The notes under the pieces: generated by a model
Told to the model about the DNA's origin: nothing
Databases searched by the model: none
The model's input: the letters and a program-made list of their open reading frames with translations, nothing else
Assembly (NCBI RefSeq): GCF_005930475.1
Contig: NZ_SJEW01000030.1
Coordinates: 1-54,116, forward strand
DNA from: Modestobacter altitudinis
GTDB taxonomy: Bacteria > Actinomycetota > Actinomycetes > Mycobacteriales > Geodermatophilaceae
Length of the DNA: 54,116 nt
Direction of reading: 5' to 3'
Position numbers and translations under genes: made by a program
In this document: positions 9,005-18,420 of the stretch, one piece after another
How positions within the stretch are numbered: the first letter of the stretch is position 1
Layout: the number at the start of each line of letters is the position of its first letter

Positions 9005-9139
9005 CAGCCCCAGCCCGGGCCTCGCCGAACGCGAGATCTCCCAGGCGGTGCTGTTCCTGGCCTCCGACGGGGCGCGGTGCATCACCGGCGTCACCCTGCC
9101 GGTCGACGCAGGCAACACCAACACGCCCGGACGGCACAG
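9005..9139 (+). pseudogene. C-terminal relic of a short-chain dehydrogenase (SDR)
   Basis: Reads EREISQAVLFLASDGARCITGVTLPVDAGNTN, the standard last strand and helix of SDR enzymes (AVLFLASD..ITGxxxxVDAG). No Rossmann glycine motif or YxxxK catalytic motif lies upstream, so only the last 40 or so codons survive. Confidence 0.7.
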
Positions 9140-9371
9140 CTGCAGTCCCCTGCAGCGCTCGTCGCAGGAGGTCGCGGCGCCACGCAGAGTCAGCTCTTCG
9201 CTGACGTGCATCACCGCTGTCGGCCAACGGACACACCTCGCCGTCCCGCCTCCGAGCTCGCCACCGCCACGTGGCGGAAGACGCCCGCCACCTGGCGCTG
9301 GGTCTCCGCCGGGGGGCGAAGAGACGATGGTGACGGCGGTCACGATCGGCCGTCTCGCCCCAGGAGGATCC

Positions 9372-10376
9372 TTGACACTGACGTCACCTTCGGCAGCCAA
9401 CGGCGCGGACGCGCCCCAGCCGCCCTTCGACCCCCATGTCGCGGCGGCACTCGATGCGCTGGCCGGGCTCATCCCATCCGCCCTCACCGCCGACATGATC
9501 CCGCTGCTGCGCCAGCCCAACCCTGCGATGCCACCGGCCACCGACCAGGAGCTCAACCGGGATGGTGCCTTCACCGTCACCACCCGGTCGGTCCCCGGCC
9601 CGGAAGGCGCGCCGGACGTCGAGGTCATCGTCTGCCTCCCGACGGGCGCGGCCGCACCGACCGCAGCCGTCCTGCACACCCACGGCGGCGGCATGATCAT
9701 CGGCGACGCCCGCACCGGCCTGCTCGAGGTCATGGACTGGGCCGCCGAGCTGCAACTCGCCGTGGTGTCGGTGGAGTACCGGCTGGCCCCGGAGACGCCT
9801 CATCCCGGTCCGGTCGAGGACTGCTACGCCGCGCTCCTGTGGACCACCCGCAACGCCGCCGACCTGGGCATCGACCCCGATCGCATCGTGGTGGCCGGGG
9901 CCAGCGCCGGTGGCGGGCTGGCGGCGGCCCTGGCGCTGATGGCCCGCGACCGCGGGGACGTCGCCCTGGCCGGGCAGCTCCTGATCTACCCGATGCTCGA
10001 CGACCGCAACGACACCTTCTCCGCGCACCAGATGCGCGGTGTCGGCGTATGGGACCAGGTCTCCAACGACACCGGCTGGACGGCGCTGCTCGGGGACGAC
10101 CGCGGCGGCCCCCACGTCTCGCCCTACGCCGCCCCGGCCCGGGCCACCGACCTGTCGGGCCTGCCGCCGGCCTTCATCGACGTGGCGTCGACGGAGACCT
10201 TCCGGGACGAGGACGTCGCCTACGCCACCCGCATCTGGCAGGCCGGCGGCGTCGCCGAGCTGCACGTGTGGCCCGGCGGCTGCCACGGGTTCGACCAGTT
10301 CGTGCCGGATGCCCGGATCTCCCGCGAGGCCCGGGCCGCTCGGCTGCGGTGGCTGCGCCAGCTGCTCGCGCCGTGA
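9372..10376 (+). CDS. Alpha/beta hydrolase, hormone-sensitive-lipase type esterase
   Basis: A 334-residue carboxylesterase of the HSL (family IV) group. It has the oxyanion-hole motif HTHGGGMIIG, the nucleophile elbow GASAGG, and near the C-terminus the acid and histidine (DVASTETFRDED, GGCHGFDQF). It probably hydrolyses short-chain esters in the cytoplasm. The TTG start at 9372 follows AGGAGG (9362-9367) by four bases; an in-frame ATG at 9327 is the alternative. The PucR-type regulator gene follows 40 bases downstream on the same strand, so the two are likely co-transcribed. Confidence 0.88.
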   Translation: MTLTSPSAANGADAPQPPFDPHVAAALDALAGLIPSALTADMIPLLRQPNPAMPPATDQELNRDGAFTVTTRSVPGPEGAPDVEVIVCLPTGAAAPTAAVLHTHGGGMIIGDARTGLLEVMDWAAELQLAVVSVEYRLAPETPHPGPVEDCYAALLWTTRNAADLGIDPDRIVVAGASAGGGLAAALALMARDRGDVALAGQLLIYPMLDDRNDTFSAHQMRGVGVWDQVSNDTGWTALLGDDRGGPHVSPYAAPARATDLSGLPPAFIDVASTETFRDEDVAYATRIWQAGGVAELHVWPGGCHGFDQFVPDARISREARAARLRWLRQLLAP

Positions 10377-10416
10377 CGCCCTGGTCACCAGACGTTCGGA
10401 GGTCCACAGTGGGCCG

Positions 10417-11394
10417 GTGAACGACCTCGCGCTCCGCCTCGCGGCCCTGGACCCCGAGGCGGGCGCGGCGGTCCGGGTGATCGGGCACTTCGACGCGCTG
10501 ACCGAGGCGCGGGCGGACCTGCAGTCCATCGTCCGCAGCGCAGCCGAGCTGGCCGACTGCCCCATGCTGCTGGTCGACCGGCCCCGCGGTCTGGTCGTGC
10601 GCGTCCAGGCCGACGGCACGGTCAGCACCGCAGCGGACCCGGTCGTCGACCCGGGGTGGCCGTCGACCCAGGTGGCCGGCACCGACGCCGTGCTCTGGCT
10701 CGAGGGGACCAACCCGCCAGGGACCGTGCAGGCCGTCGTCCTGGAGCGGGCGGCGGCCGCCATCCGGACCGTGCTCCAACGGACCCGGTCACGTCGGGTG
10801 GTCGACGACCCGGCCTCGGTGGAGCTCGTGCTCGACGCTGCGGCCCCCGAGGCCGACCGGCTGGCCGCCGCCCGTCGGCTCGGGGTGACGACCACGGCAC
10901 GGGCGGTCGCCCTCGCCGGCGGCCGCTCCCTCGTGCTGGGTCTGGACGGCGTCCTTCCCGAGGGCGTGCGGCTAGGGGTCGGACCGGCCGCCGCGGTGGT
11001 CGACCTGCCGGCCTCGGGCGAGCAGGCCCGGCTGGCGCTCCGGCTCACCGCCGAGGGCACCGAGGATGATCCGGGCCCGCGGGTGGTGCACGCCGACGGA
11101 CTGGGCGCGCTGCCGCTGCTCGTGCGGGCCGCCGACGGCTCGGACGTGCCCGACGTCCGGGCGCTCGAGCACGCCGCAACCGTCGGGCCGTGGGCGCTGG
11201 CCACGCTGGACGCCGTCGCCACCGCGACGAGCCTGCGCGACGCCGCCCGGGCGCTGCACGTCCACCACTCCACGCTCCAGGACCGGCTGCTGCACGCCGA
11301 GACCGCGCTCGGCTGGGGTGTCCGTGAACCAGCCGGTCGACTGCGCCTGCAACTGGCCCTGGTGCTACGGCGGGCAGCCCACCATCGGCGCTGA
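10417..11394 (+). CDS. PucR/CdaR-type helix-turn-helix regulator
   Basis: A 325-residue regulator. The C-terminal 60 residues, SLRDAARALHVHHSTLQDRLLHAETALG, form the PucR HTH_30 domain (sLreaAraLhvHpnTLryRL). The N-terminal 200 residues look like a degenerate GAF/CdaR-like sensory region rich in Ala and Leu. GTG 10417 is the in-frame start closest to GGAGG (10398-10402), although the gap is long. It may control the upstream esterase. Its last 80 codons and downstream flank recur as a relic at 39155-39394. Confidence 0.8.
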   Translation: MNDLALRLAALDPEAGAAVRVIGHFDALTEARADLQSIVRSAAELADCPMLLVDRPRGLVVRVQADGTVSTAADPVVDPGWPSTQVAGTDAVLWLEGTNPPGTVQAVVLERAAAAIRTVLQRTRSRRVVDDPASVELVLDAAAPEADRLAAARRLGVTTTARAVALAGGRSLVLGLDGVLPEGVRLGVGPAAAVVDLPASGEQARLALRLTAEGTEDDPGPRVVHADGLGALPLLVRAADGSDVPDVRALEHAATVGPWALATLDAVATATSLRDAARALHVHHSTLQDRLLHAETALGWGVREPAGRLRLQLALVLRRAAHHRR

Positions 11395-11464
11395 GTTCTG
11401 CATGGGCCTCCGACCGATCCACGCGACCGTCCTGGCCGGCACTGATGCCGGGCTCGCCACGCCC

Positions 11465-11645
11465 CAGCCTGCTGCACATGCGTGCTGTGCAGATCACCCG
11501 CTTCGGCGGCCCCGAGGTCATGGACGTCGTCGACCTGCCCGACCCCACCCCCGGGGAGGGCGAGACGTTGTTCGAGGTCTCCTCGTCCGGCGTCGACTTC
11601 GCCGACACCCACCACCGGCTGTCGGCCGACTGACATGAGCCGAGG
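11465..11645 (+). repeat. Quinone oxidoreductase 5' element, copy 4 (51-codon ORF intact)
   Basis: ATG 11478 to TGA 11631-11633 encodes a complete 51-residue peptide ending ADTHHRLSAD. The -10 position reads CAGCCT, which has lost the T of TANNNT. The 5' flank (CAGCCTGCTGCAC) matches copy 11, because the pair belongs to a larger duplication that includes the PucR gene end. Tail-A subfamily. Confidence 0.92.
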
Positions 11646-11772
11646 CCGGGCTCCCGCCGCGTACGGGAGGCCGCACCGATCACCCCTGCTCACGGTCAGC
11701 GGCGGCGATGAGACCCAGATGCGCAGGAGAGACAGCCACCGGCACCGGCGTCGCCGGGCGAGCGCGCTCCCG

Positions 11773-12813
11773 TCAGACGGCGGTCAGGGACAGCCAGGTG
11801 GCGAGCATCATGCTCCCGATCGCCAGGCCGGGGAGGAGCACCAGGGAGCGATGGTCGACGAGCACCGCCACGAACTCCCGGAGGTAGGCGCTGGGCCAGT
11901 AGTACCGAGCAGTCGGAGCACCGATCGCCTGGGCGTCGATGCCGAGCACGCGCGCGAGCATGGCCGCCCGAGGAGCGTGGTAGTCGTTCGTGACCACCAG
12001 GTAGGGCGCGGGCACGCCATGCTGCTCCAGCAGGTGCGCGCTGTAGAGGAGGTTCTCCCGCGTGGTGCGTGACCGGTCTTCGACCAGGATGCCGTCGGCG
12101 GCCACCCCGTGCTGGCGGAGCCACTCCCCCATGACCCGGCCTTCGGGGTAGGGCTCATCCGGGCCTTGCCCGCCACTGACGACTATCGGGATCGGCTCGG
12201 CCCGCTCCTCGACGGCGGTGACGGCCCGGCGCAGTCGCGCGGCGAGCAACGGCGGCACCTGACCTCTGACCAGGCCGGCTCCGAGCACGATCACTGCCGA
12301 GCCCGACGCGCGCCGGGCCGTCCAGGAGTACAGCGCGGTGTGCACTGCGAACACCAGGAACAGCAGGCCTGCGCAGGCCTGGGCAGCGAGGAGGCCCACG
12401 GCCAGCGTGCCGGTCACCGGGTTCTCGTGGCGGAGCAACAGGACGAGGATGACGGGCAGGCCCAGCAGCGACAGCCCTGCCAGCAGTGACAGCGCGTTGC
12501 CCAGCGACCGGCTCTCCCGTCGGAGCATGAGGACGCCGTCCACGACGAGCAGCAACGGCAGGAGCAGGAGACCGAGAGCGACCACTCCTCCGACCACGAG
12601 GGTGACGGCGTCCGTCAGGCCCTCCAGGAGGGGAGACCGCGAGGCAACCAACACGACGAGCCCCAGCAGGTAGTGCACGGCGAGGACCGCGAGGACGCCG
12701 TTGCGTAGCGAGCGTGGATCCCGCCTCAGCGACCACACCAGCGCTCCGGTCACGGCGAGAGCACCGATGAGGGGGCTGAGGACGTGCACCGGGAAGTCGG
12801 TCGCGGGGCCCAT
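11773..12813 (-). CDS. YdcF/SanA-like (DUF218) membrane protein
   Basis: A 346-residue protein with about five N-terminal transmembrane helices (residues 8-165) followed by a DUF218 domain. That domain shows SAVIVLGAGL at its first strand, VVSGGQGPDEPYPEG, the ILVEDRSRTTREN motif and VVTNDYHAPRAAMLAR. A last hydrophobic segment (LVLLPGLAIGSMMLATWL) lies at the C-terminus. The family (SanA, ElyC, YdcF) is linked to cell-envelope integrity and vancomycin tolerance in other bacteria; its enzymatic role is not settled. Start ATG 12813 has no clear Shine-Dalgarno site. It is divergent from the lipase fusion gene. Confidence 0.88.
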   Translation of the reverse strand: MGPATDFPVHVLSPLIGALAVTGALVWSLRRDPRSLRNGVLAVLAVHYLLGLVVLVASRSPLLEGLTDAVTLVVGGVVALGLLLLPLLLVVDGVLMLRRESRSLGNALSLLAGLSLLGLPVILVLLLRHENPVTGTLAVGLLAAQACAGLLFLVFAVHTALYSWTARRASGSAVIVLGAGLVRGQVPPLLAARLRRAVTAVEERAEPIPIVVSGGQGPDEPYPEGRVMGEWLRQHGVAADGILVEDRSRTTRENLLYSAHLLEQHGVPAPYLVVTNDYHAPRAAMLARVLGIDAQAIGAPTARYYWPSAYLREFVAVLVDHRSLVLLPGLAIGSMMLATWLSLTAV

Positions 12814-12911
12814 CTGCAGAACCCAATCACCTGGGACCGGCGTTCCCGAGGTCGGCGGGCGACGGCTGATCGGCCGGTGGGGACGGATGACGGTGTCGCT
12901 ACCTTCCCGTC

Positions 12912-14711
12912 GTGCAGTCCGAGACGCCGTACCGCCGCGTGAGTCGGCGGGTCCGCGCGCTGCCCTGCCTGCTGGCCCGAGCGCCGGAGTGGGTGCTGGT
13001 GGTCATCGGCGCGGCGACCACGGCGCTGGGCCTCCTGCTCGCCCTGCGACCGCTCAGCTCGCTCACGGCCCTGGGCATCTACACCGGCGCCAGCTGCGTG
13101 GTCTCCGGCGTGGGTGACCTGGTCACGCGTCGCGACCAGGCCGGGAGACTGTCGCTGGCCATCGGGATCGGCTGGGTGCTCGCGGGATCGGCCGTGCTGG
13201 CCTGGCTCGGCCGGAGCCTGCAGTTGCTCGGGCCGTTCGTGGCAGGCCTCCTGTTCGTCACCGGGGTCGTCAAGCTGCTCGACCTGCGTCGCGGCCTGAC
13301 CACCGACCGACTGCTCACCGGCGCCTTCGGCCTGTCGGAGGTCGCCTTCGGCCTCGTCGCATGGGCGTGGCCGGACGCCACCCTGCTGATCGTCGCCCTC
13401 CTCTTCGGGGTGCGCACCGCCGGCTTCGGTCTGACCCTCCTCGGGAGGGCGATCGCGGTGAGGCGAGCATCGTCGGCCACCGCAGGCGCGGCGCCCCGGC
13501 GCACGCGTCCCCCTGCCCTGCGCTGGACGGCCGCTGTCGTCCTGCTGATGGCGGGCGCGACGCTGGTGGTCAGCGGACAGTTCCGCGGCGGCATCCCGGT
13601 GCTCGACGACTTCTACGACGCGCCGGACGTCGTCCCCGACGAGCCCGGCCAGCTGCTGCGCGCCGAGCCCTACGACGGGGACCTGCCGCAGGGCCTGACG
13701 GCCTACCGCATCCTCTACACGACGACCGCGGACGAGGGCGTCCCCGGCCTGGCGAGCGGGGTGGTCGCGGTGCCCACCGAGCCCGCCGGCCGGCCGACAC
13801 CGCTGATCGCGTGGGCTCACGGCACGGTCGGGGTCGCGCGGGCCTGCGCCCCCAGCCTGGGGCGGAACGCCATCTCCACCGAGGGCATGCCGTCGATGGA
13901 CGCCCTGGCCCGCAACGGCTGGGGCATGGTCGCGACCGACTACATCGGTCAGGGCACCGAGGGCGCCTTCCCCTATCTGATCGGGCAGGGCGAGGGACGC
14001 TCGGTCCTGGACGCCGTCCGGGCCGCGCACCAGGTCGACGGCCTCGACCTGGCGCCCGAGACGGTCATCTGGGGACACTCCCAGGGCGGGCACGCCGCGC
14101 TGTGGGCCGGGCAGCTGGCGCCGACGTACGCGCCGGACGTCGACGTCGTCGGGACCGCCGCCCTGTCGGCGGCGAGCGACCCGCTGGGCATGGCCGAACT
14201 CGTCACCTCCCACCCCGGCGCCCTCGGGGCCAGCCTGGGGATCTCGTTCGTGCTGGCCGCCTACAGCCGGACCTATCCCGACATCTCCCTCGCCGACGTC
14301 ACCCCGGCGGCGCGGACGCTGGTGGAGGAGGCGGCCGCCCGGTGCACCAGCGAACCGGGGACCCTCGTCACCGTCCTCACCGGCGTCGCCGTCTCCCGGG
14401 ACACCCCCATGCTCGTGCACGACCCGGCGGCCGGTGCCGTGGGTCGGCGGCTGCGGCAGAACGTGCCGCTGGGGCCGTGGGCCGCCCCGTTGTTCCTCGC
14501 CCAGGGCATGGCGGACGAGGTCATCAGCCCGCGCCTGCAGGACGACTACGCGGCACGACTCTGCGCCGCCGGGCGCCCGCTGTCCTACGAGCGGTACGAG
14601 GGAAAGACGCACATGGGCGTCCTCGAGCCCGACTCGGCACTGAACGCCGACCTCGAGCAGTGGACACAGGACCGGCTCGCGGGACTCCCGCAGCAGACCA
14701 CCTGTCCCTGA
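12912..14711 (+). CDS. HdeD-like membrane domain fused to a secretory-lipase-type hydrolase
   Basis: A 599-residue fusion. Residues 20-180 hold six hydrophobic helices in the DUF308/HdeD pattern (VLVVIGAATTALGLLLALRP, GIYTGASCVVSGVGDL). One more transmembrane segment follows near residue 210, and then a lipase domain of the LIP (PF03583) type with LIAWAHGT, the nucleophile elbow GHSQGG, the acid in GMADEVISP and the histidine in KTHMG. The hydrolase domain would be membrane-anchored, probably facing outward, and hydrolyses acyl esters. It is separated by 42 bases from the PAP2 phosphatase gene, suggesting a lipid-handling operon. Confidence 0.87.
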   Translation: MQSETPYRRVSRRVRALPCLLARAPEWVLVVIGAATTALGLLLALRPLSSLTALGIYTGASCVVSGVGDLVTRRDQAGRLSLAIGIGWVLAGSAVLAWLGRSLQLLGPFVAGLLFVTGVVKLLDLRRGLTTDRLLTGAFGLSEVAFGLVAWAWPDATLLIVALLFGVRTAGFGLTLLGRAIAVRRASSATAGAAPRRTRPPALRWTAAVVLLMAGATLVVSGQFRGGIPVLDDFYDAPDVVPDEPGQLLRAEPYDGDLPQGLTAYRILYTTTADEGVPGLASGVVAVPTEPAGRPTPLIAWAHGTVGVARACAPSLGRNAISTEGMPSMDALARNGWGMVATDYIGQGTEGAFPYLIGQGEGRSVLDAVRAAHQVDGLDLAPETVIWGHSQGGHAALWAGQLAPTYAPDVDVVGTAALSAASDPLGMAELVTSHPGALGASLGISFVLAAYSRTYPDISLADVTPAARTLVEEAAARCTSEPGTLVTVLTGVAVSRDTPMLVHDPAAGAVGRRLRQNVPLGPWAAPLFLAQGMADEVISPRLQDDYAARLCAAGRPLSYERYEGKTHMGVLEPDSALNADLEQWTQDRLAGLPQQTTCP

Positions 14712-14753
14712 TCCCGGTTCGGGCAGGCCGACGACGACCGACGAGAGGGTCGC

Positions 14754-15623
14754 ATGGACTCCGAGCGCACGACCCCCCACCCGCGCCGCTGGCTGCTGGT
14801 CGCCGCCGTCGCCGCCGTCCTCGTCGCGGTCACCTACTGGGCCGCCGTGCGGACCGTCACCGGCCAGCGCATCGAGAACGCCGCACTGCGCGGCGCCGAC
14901 CAGGCCACCGGAGCGGCGCGCCTCGCTGCCTCGGACCAGCTGTCCTGGATCACGCTGTCCTCGTTCGCACTGGTCTCCGTCGTCGTGGTGCTGGCCGCCT
15001 GGTGGCGGGGTGGGCTCCGCCTGGCCGTCGGCGCGGGGACCGTCCTGGCCGGGTCGACGGTGATCACCGAGACGCTCAAGCGGGTCCTCCCCCGGCCGCA
15101 GCTCATCCCGGTGACCGGGGACTACACGCACAACAGCTTCCCGAGCGGGCACACCACGATCGCGATGTCCGCGCTCTTCGCGGTGCTCATCGTGCTGCCC
15201 CACCGCTGGCGAGGCGTCGGCGTGGCCGTCGGGGCGGCCTACGCGGTGGCGATCGGTGCCCAGACGGTCACCGCGAAGTGGCACCGGCTCAGCGACACCG
15301 TCGGCGCCGACCTCGTCGCGCTGGCCGCCGCCTGTCTCGTCCTGGCCTGCCTGGCGCGCAGCGGCCAGCTGCGGCCGGTGTCCGAGCGCCGGCCGCTCCG
15401 GGTGTGGACGGTCGGTGTGGCACTGGCCCTCGTGAGCGGGCTGGCCCTGGTCGTGGGGGGCATCGTCCTGGTGCTGGGCGAGGTCCCGGCGACTCCCGAC
15501 CCGGTGCTGGACTACAACCCCTACCTCGCCGCACACAGCCTCGCGCTCGGTTGTTCCGGCCTGGCCACCCTGGTGCTGTGGCCCACCCTGCGCCAGGTGG
15601 AGGTCGGATCGCGGCGTCGGTGA
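14754..15623 (+). CDS. PAP2-family membrane phosphatase
   Basis: A 289-residue integral membrane phosphatase. The three PAP2 signature blocks are present: KRVLPRPQ (KxxxxxxRP), PSGHTT and KWHRLSDTVGA (SRxxxxxHxxxD with variation), giving the catalytic histidines. Six hydrophobic helices surround them. Family members dephosphorylate phosphatidic acid, undecaprenyl diphosphate or similar lipids at the outer membrane face. GAGAGG precedes ATG 14754 by five bases. It is likely co-transcribed with the lipase fusion gene upstream. Confidence 0.92.
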   Translation: MDSERTTPHPRRWLLVAAVAAVLVAVTYWAAVRTVTGQRIENAALRGADQATGAARLAASDQLSWITLSSFALVSVVVVLAAWWRGGLRLAVGAGTVLAGSTVITETLKRVLPRPQLIPVTGDYTHNSFPSGHTTIAMSALFAVLIVLPHRWRGVGVAVGAAYAVAIGAQTVTAKWHRLSDTVGADLVALAAACLVLACLARSGQLRPVSERRPLRVWTVGVALALVSGLALVVGGIVLVLGEVPATPDPVLDYNPYLAAHSLALGCSGLATLVLWPTLRQVEVGSRRR

Positions 15624-15649
15624 GCCCTCCGGGAGCGGGAGGCCCGACC

Positions 15650-16711
15650 TCAGCCGGGCAGCTCGACCGGGCGGAGGGTGAGGTCCTGACGCTCGGCTCC
15701 GCGGCGGATCGTGACCGTGACGGGTTCGCCGACCGGCAGGGTGGCCAGCACGTCCCCGAACTCCCCGGTCGTCAGCGTCCCCGTGCCGTCCACCGAGACG
15801 ACGATGTCCCCAGGGCGGAGCCCCGACTGATCGGCCGGCCCGCCGGGGTCGACGGCGACGACGCCCAGTCCACGAGGGCGTCCCGTGGTCGGGTCGAGCA
15901 CCGTCGTCACCTCTGCACCGATGCTGGCCCGCCCGGGCCGGGTGACGGTGCCGGTCTCGATGATCTGGTCGGCCAGGGCCAGGACGTCGTCCGCCGGGAT
16001 GGCGAACCCAGTCACCCCGGCGGCAGGGCCGCCCTCCGTGGCGACCGTGGCGGTGGGGACGCCGACGACGCTCCCGTCGAGCGCGACGAGGGCCCCGCCA
16101 CTGTTGCCCGGGGAGACGGCCGCCGAGGTCTGGATCATGTCGGGCAAGGTCAGCTCCGGGGAGGTGCCGTTCGCCGGGACGGTGACGGTGCGGCCGGTCG
16201 CACTGACGATGCCGTCGGTGACCGTGCCGCTGACGCCCAGCGGGTTGCCCATCGCCAGCACCGGGGTGCCGACGGCGAGCTCAGCGGAGTTGGCCCAGCT
16301 GGCCGGGCGCAGGCCGCGAGGCGGGTCGATCTTGACCACCGCGAGGTCGTTCGGTGTGAAGGTGCCGACGACCGTGCCGGTGAGCGGGCCGACCGTCTGG
16401 GCGGCGAGCACCTGCACCGAGCGGTCCGGGCCGACCACGTGCGCGTTGGTGACGATGTGCCCGGCCCGGTCGTACACCACCCCAGAGCCGGTCGCGGTGC
16501 TCGACCTGATCTCGACCACGCTCGGCATCGTGTCGCTGACCGTCTGCTCGGTTGACCCGACGCCCGCTGCCGCGGCGCCGGTCGAGGTCGTCGGCGCACC
16601 ATCGGTGTCAGTGCAGCCGCTCAGTGCGACGGCGGCAACCACCAGCGCGCACGCCACCGGCAGCCAGCGCGACCGACCGCTGCCACGTGCCCCGGCATGT
16701 CTGCCGCTCAC
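15650..16711 (-). CDS. HtrA-like trypsin-type serine protease with PDZ domain, lipoprotein
   Basis: A 353-residue exported protease. The N-terminus has a basic stretch, a hydrophobic core (LPVACALVVAAVALSGC) and an LSGC lipobox, so it is probably a lipoprotein on the outer face of the membrane. The protease domain shows all three catalytic elements: H in NAHVV, D in NDLAVVKID and S in GNSGG. A C-terminal PDZ domain follows (GLGVVAVDPGGPADQSGLRPGD). Such DegP/HtrA proteins remove damaged exported proteins. GTG 16711 is chosen because it gives a normal signal peptide; the frame stays open to 16999. Confidence 0.88.
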   Translation of the reverse strand: MSGRHAGARGSGRSRWLPVACALVVAAVALSGCTDTDGAPTTSTGAAAAGVGSTEQTVSDTMPSVVEIRSSTATGSGVVYDRAGHIVTNAHVVGPDRSVQVLAAQTVGPLTGTVVGTFTPNDLAVVKIDPPRGLRPASWANSAELAVGTPVLAMGNPLGVSGTVTDGIVSATGRTVTVPANGTSPELTLPDMIQTSAAVSPGNSGGALVALDGSVVGVPTATVATEGGPAAGVTGFAIPADDVLALADQIIETGTVTRPGRASIGAEVTTVLDPTTGRPRGLGVVAVDPGGPADQSGLRPGDIVVSVDGTGTLTTGEFGDVLATLPVGEPVTVTIRRGAERQDLTLRPVELPG

Positions 16712-17024
16712 CCGCGAACCCGCCCGGGTGCCTGCGACCGCACAGCAGGACGAGCCACGTCCACCGTGCTGACTGCTCCGCGGCCAGCATCCCCCACGCC
16801 GGCGTCCCGCTCGAACCGCCGCCCGGTCGAGGTCGACATGCTCCTCCTCAGGGGTGTGCGCTGCCCGGTCGTCGACGGTCACCAGGACCGTACCCACCCG
16901 TCCGGCCAGGTGCCTCTCGTGGCGCAGCTCCCGGGACACCCGTCCCGGCGCGCTGACCGTCCGCGACCACCGCCTGCTGTGCGCGGTGTGGCCGGGCACG
17001 GCGGTCGGTGCTAGAACGAGCGTG

Positions 17025-18176
17025 ATGACCGGGCGAGTCGAGGATCAACCGCCCGACCGCCCGGGCGGCGAGGGCCAACCAGGACACTCGGACCGGTCTT
17101 CGTGGCCGCGCGGGGTGACCGTCCTGCTGGGCGGAGCCGCGGCTGTCGCCGTCGTCGCCGGGCTGCGGGAGCTGGCTTGGCTGGTCGGACCGGCCTTCGT
17201 CGCGGCGGTCATCGTGATCACAGTGCTGCCGGTGCAGCGCTGGCTGCGCGCACGGGGCGTGCCGTCCTGGGTTGCGACTGCCGCGCTCGTCGTCGTGGTC
17301 TACGGAGCCCTGCTCGCGCTGGCAGCCGTCCTCGTCGTGTCCCTCGCGCAGCTGGCGGCCACGCTGCCCCGGTACCAGGACGAGGCGACGGCGCTGGCCG
17401 ACTCGGCGTCCCGGGTGCTCTCGAGCCTGGGTGTCGACGCCGATCAGCTCCGGGAGATGGCCGCGGACGCTGACTACGGCCAGGCGGTGACCTGGGCTGG
17501 GGACCTGCTGCGCAGCGTGACCGGGGTGCTGAGCAGCCTGGCCCTGCTGCTGACCCTGCTCTTCTTCCTGGCCATGGAGGCCTCCGGCGCGGGTCGGCGA
17601 CTTGCCCTGGTCGCCGAGGACCGGCCCGAACTGGTCGTCGCTCTCCGGGGCTTCGCCCACTCGACCCGGCGCTATGTGGCGGTCAGCACCGCCTTCGGCC
17701 TGCTCACCGGGGTGGTCGATGCGATCGCGCTGGCCCTGCTCGGGGTGCCGCTCGCGCTGCTGTGGGGCCTCCTCGTCTTCATCACCAACTACCTGCCCTA
17801 CGTGGGCTTCTGGATCGGTCTCCTGCCGCCGACGGTGCTGGCGCTCCTCGATGGCGGCTGGGGGCTCGCGCTGGTGGTCGCGCTGCTCTACACGGTGGTC
17901 AACTTCGTGTTGACCCTGCTGATCGAACCCAAGTACATAGGCGACGTGGTCAACCTGTCGGTGACGGTCACGCTGGTGACCCTCGTGTTCTGGGCCTGGG
18001 TGCTCGGCTCGCTCGGTGCAGTGCTGGCCGTGCCACTCACCCTGCTGGTGAAGGCGCTGCTGGTCGATGCCGATCCGCGCGCCCGATGGGTCGATGCGCT
18101 GCTCCGGTCGGACCGGGGCATCCGGGCATGGCCGGCCCGGCCAGCCGCGGACGACGGCGATCGTCCTGGCCGGTGA
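17025..18176 (+). CDS. AI-2E family (PerM-like) transporter
   Basis: A 383-residue membrane protein with about eight transmembrane helices. The family landmarks are the two N-terminal helices (VTVLLGGAAAVAVVAGL, AFVAAVIVITVLPVQRWL), the extracytoplasmic LPRYQDEATAL region, LLWGLLVFITNYLPYVG and the C-terminal LIEPKYIG motif. Members include TqsA and sodium/proton antiporters, so the substrate cannot be given. Either ATG 17025 or GTG 17022 could start the protein. Confidence 0.9.
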   Translation: MTGRVEDQPPDRPGGEGQPGHSDRSSWPRGVTVLLGGAAAVAVVAGLRELAWLVGPAFVAAVIVITVLPVQRWLRARGVPSWVATAALVVVVYGALLALAAVLVVSLAQLAATLPRYQDEATALADSASRVLSSLGVDADQLREMAADADYGQAVTWAGDLLRSVTGVLSSLALLLTLLFFLAMEASGAGRRLALVAEDRPELVVALRGFAHSTRRYVAVSTAFGLLTGVVDAIALALLGVPLALLWGLLVFITNYLPYVGFWIGLLPPTVLALLDGGWGLALVVALLYTVVNFVLTLLIEPKYIGDVVNLSVTVTLVTLVFWAWVLGSLGAVLAVPLTLLVKALLVDADPRARWVDALLRSDRGIRAWPARPAADDGDRPGR

Positions 18177-18278
18177 CCTGCGAGCGCGTGGTCGCGCCAC
18201 GAGGAGGGACACCACGATCCGGGCACGACCGCGAAGAACCGGCGCGCCACCTGGCAGGACAGAGCTCATCGCTTCGAT

Positions 18279-18315
18279 GTGAACGTCGCCGACACCCACC
18301 ACCAGGTGTCGTGCA
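18279..18315 (+). repeat. Quinone oxidoreductase 5' element, copy 5 (3' end only)
   Basis: GTGAACGTCGCCGACACCCA and the following CCACCAGGTGTCG match codons 39-49 of the element and are closest to copy 3. The rest of the element is absent. Confidence 0.65.
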
Positions 18316-18420
18316 TCCGACGCTCCCCCACGGGGCCGGCGTCTCGCGTGATCTACGGCGACGACTGCCCGTCGGCCTCGCCGAGAGGGCGAGCGACCGG
18401 CGGCCATGGAGTCGCAGGAG

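Noticed and set aside
12750-15536. Very long open frame on the minus strand opposite the lipase and PAP2 genes
   Set aside because: Arg/Gly/Asp/His-rich composition without domains; an antisense shadow produced by high GC content. The plus-strand genes have clear catalytic motifs.
13361-16555. A 1064-codon open frame on the plus strand
   Set aside because: Runs out of frame through two real genes and antisense to the protease; composition typical of shadow frames.
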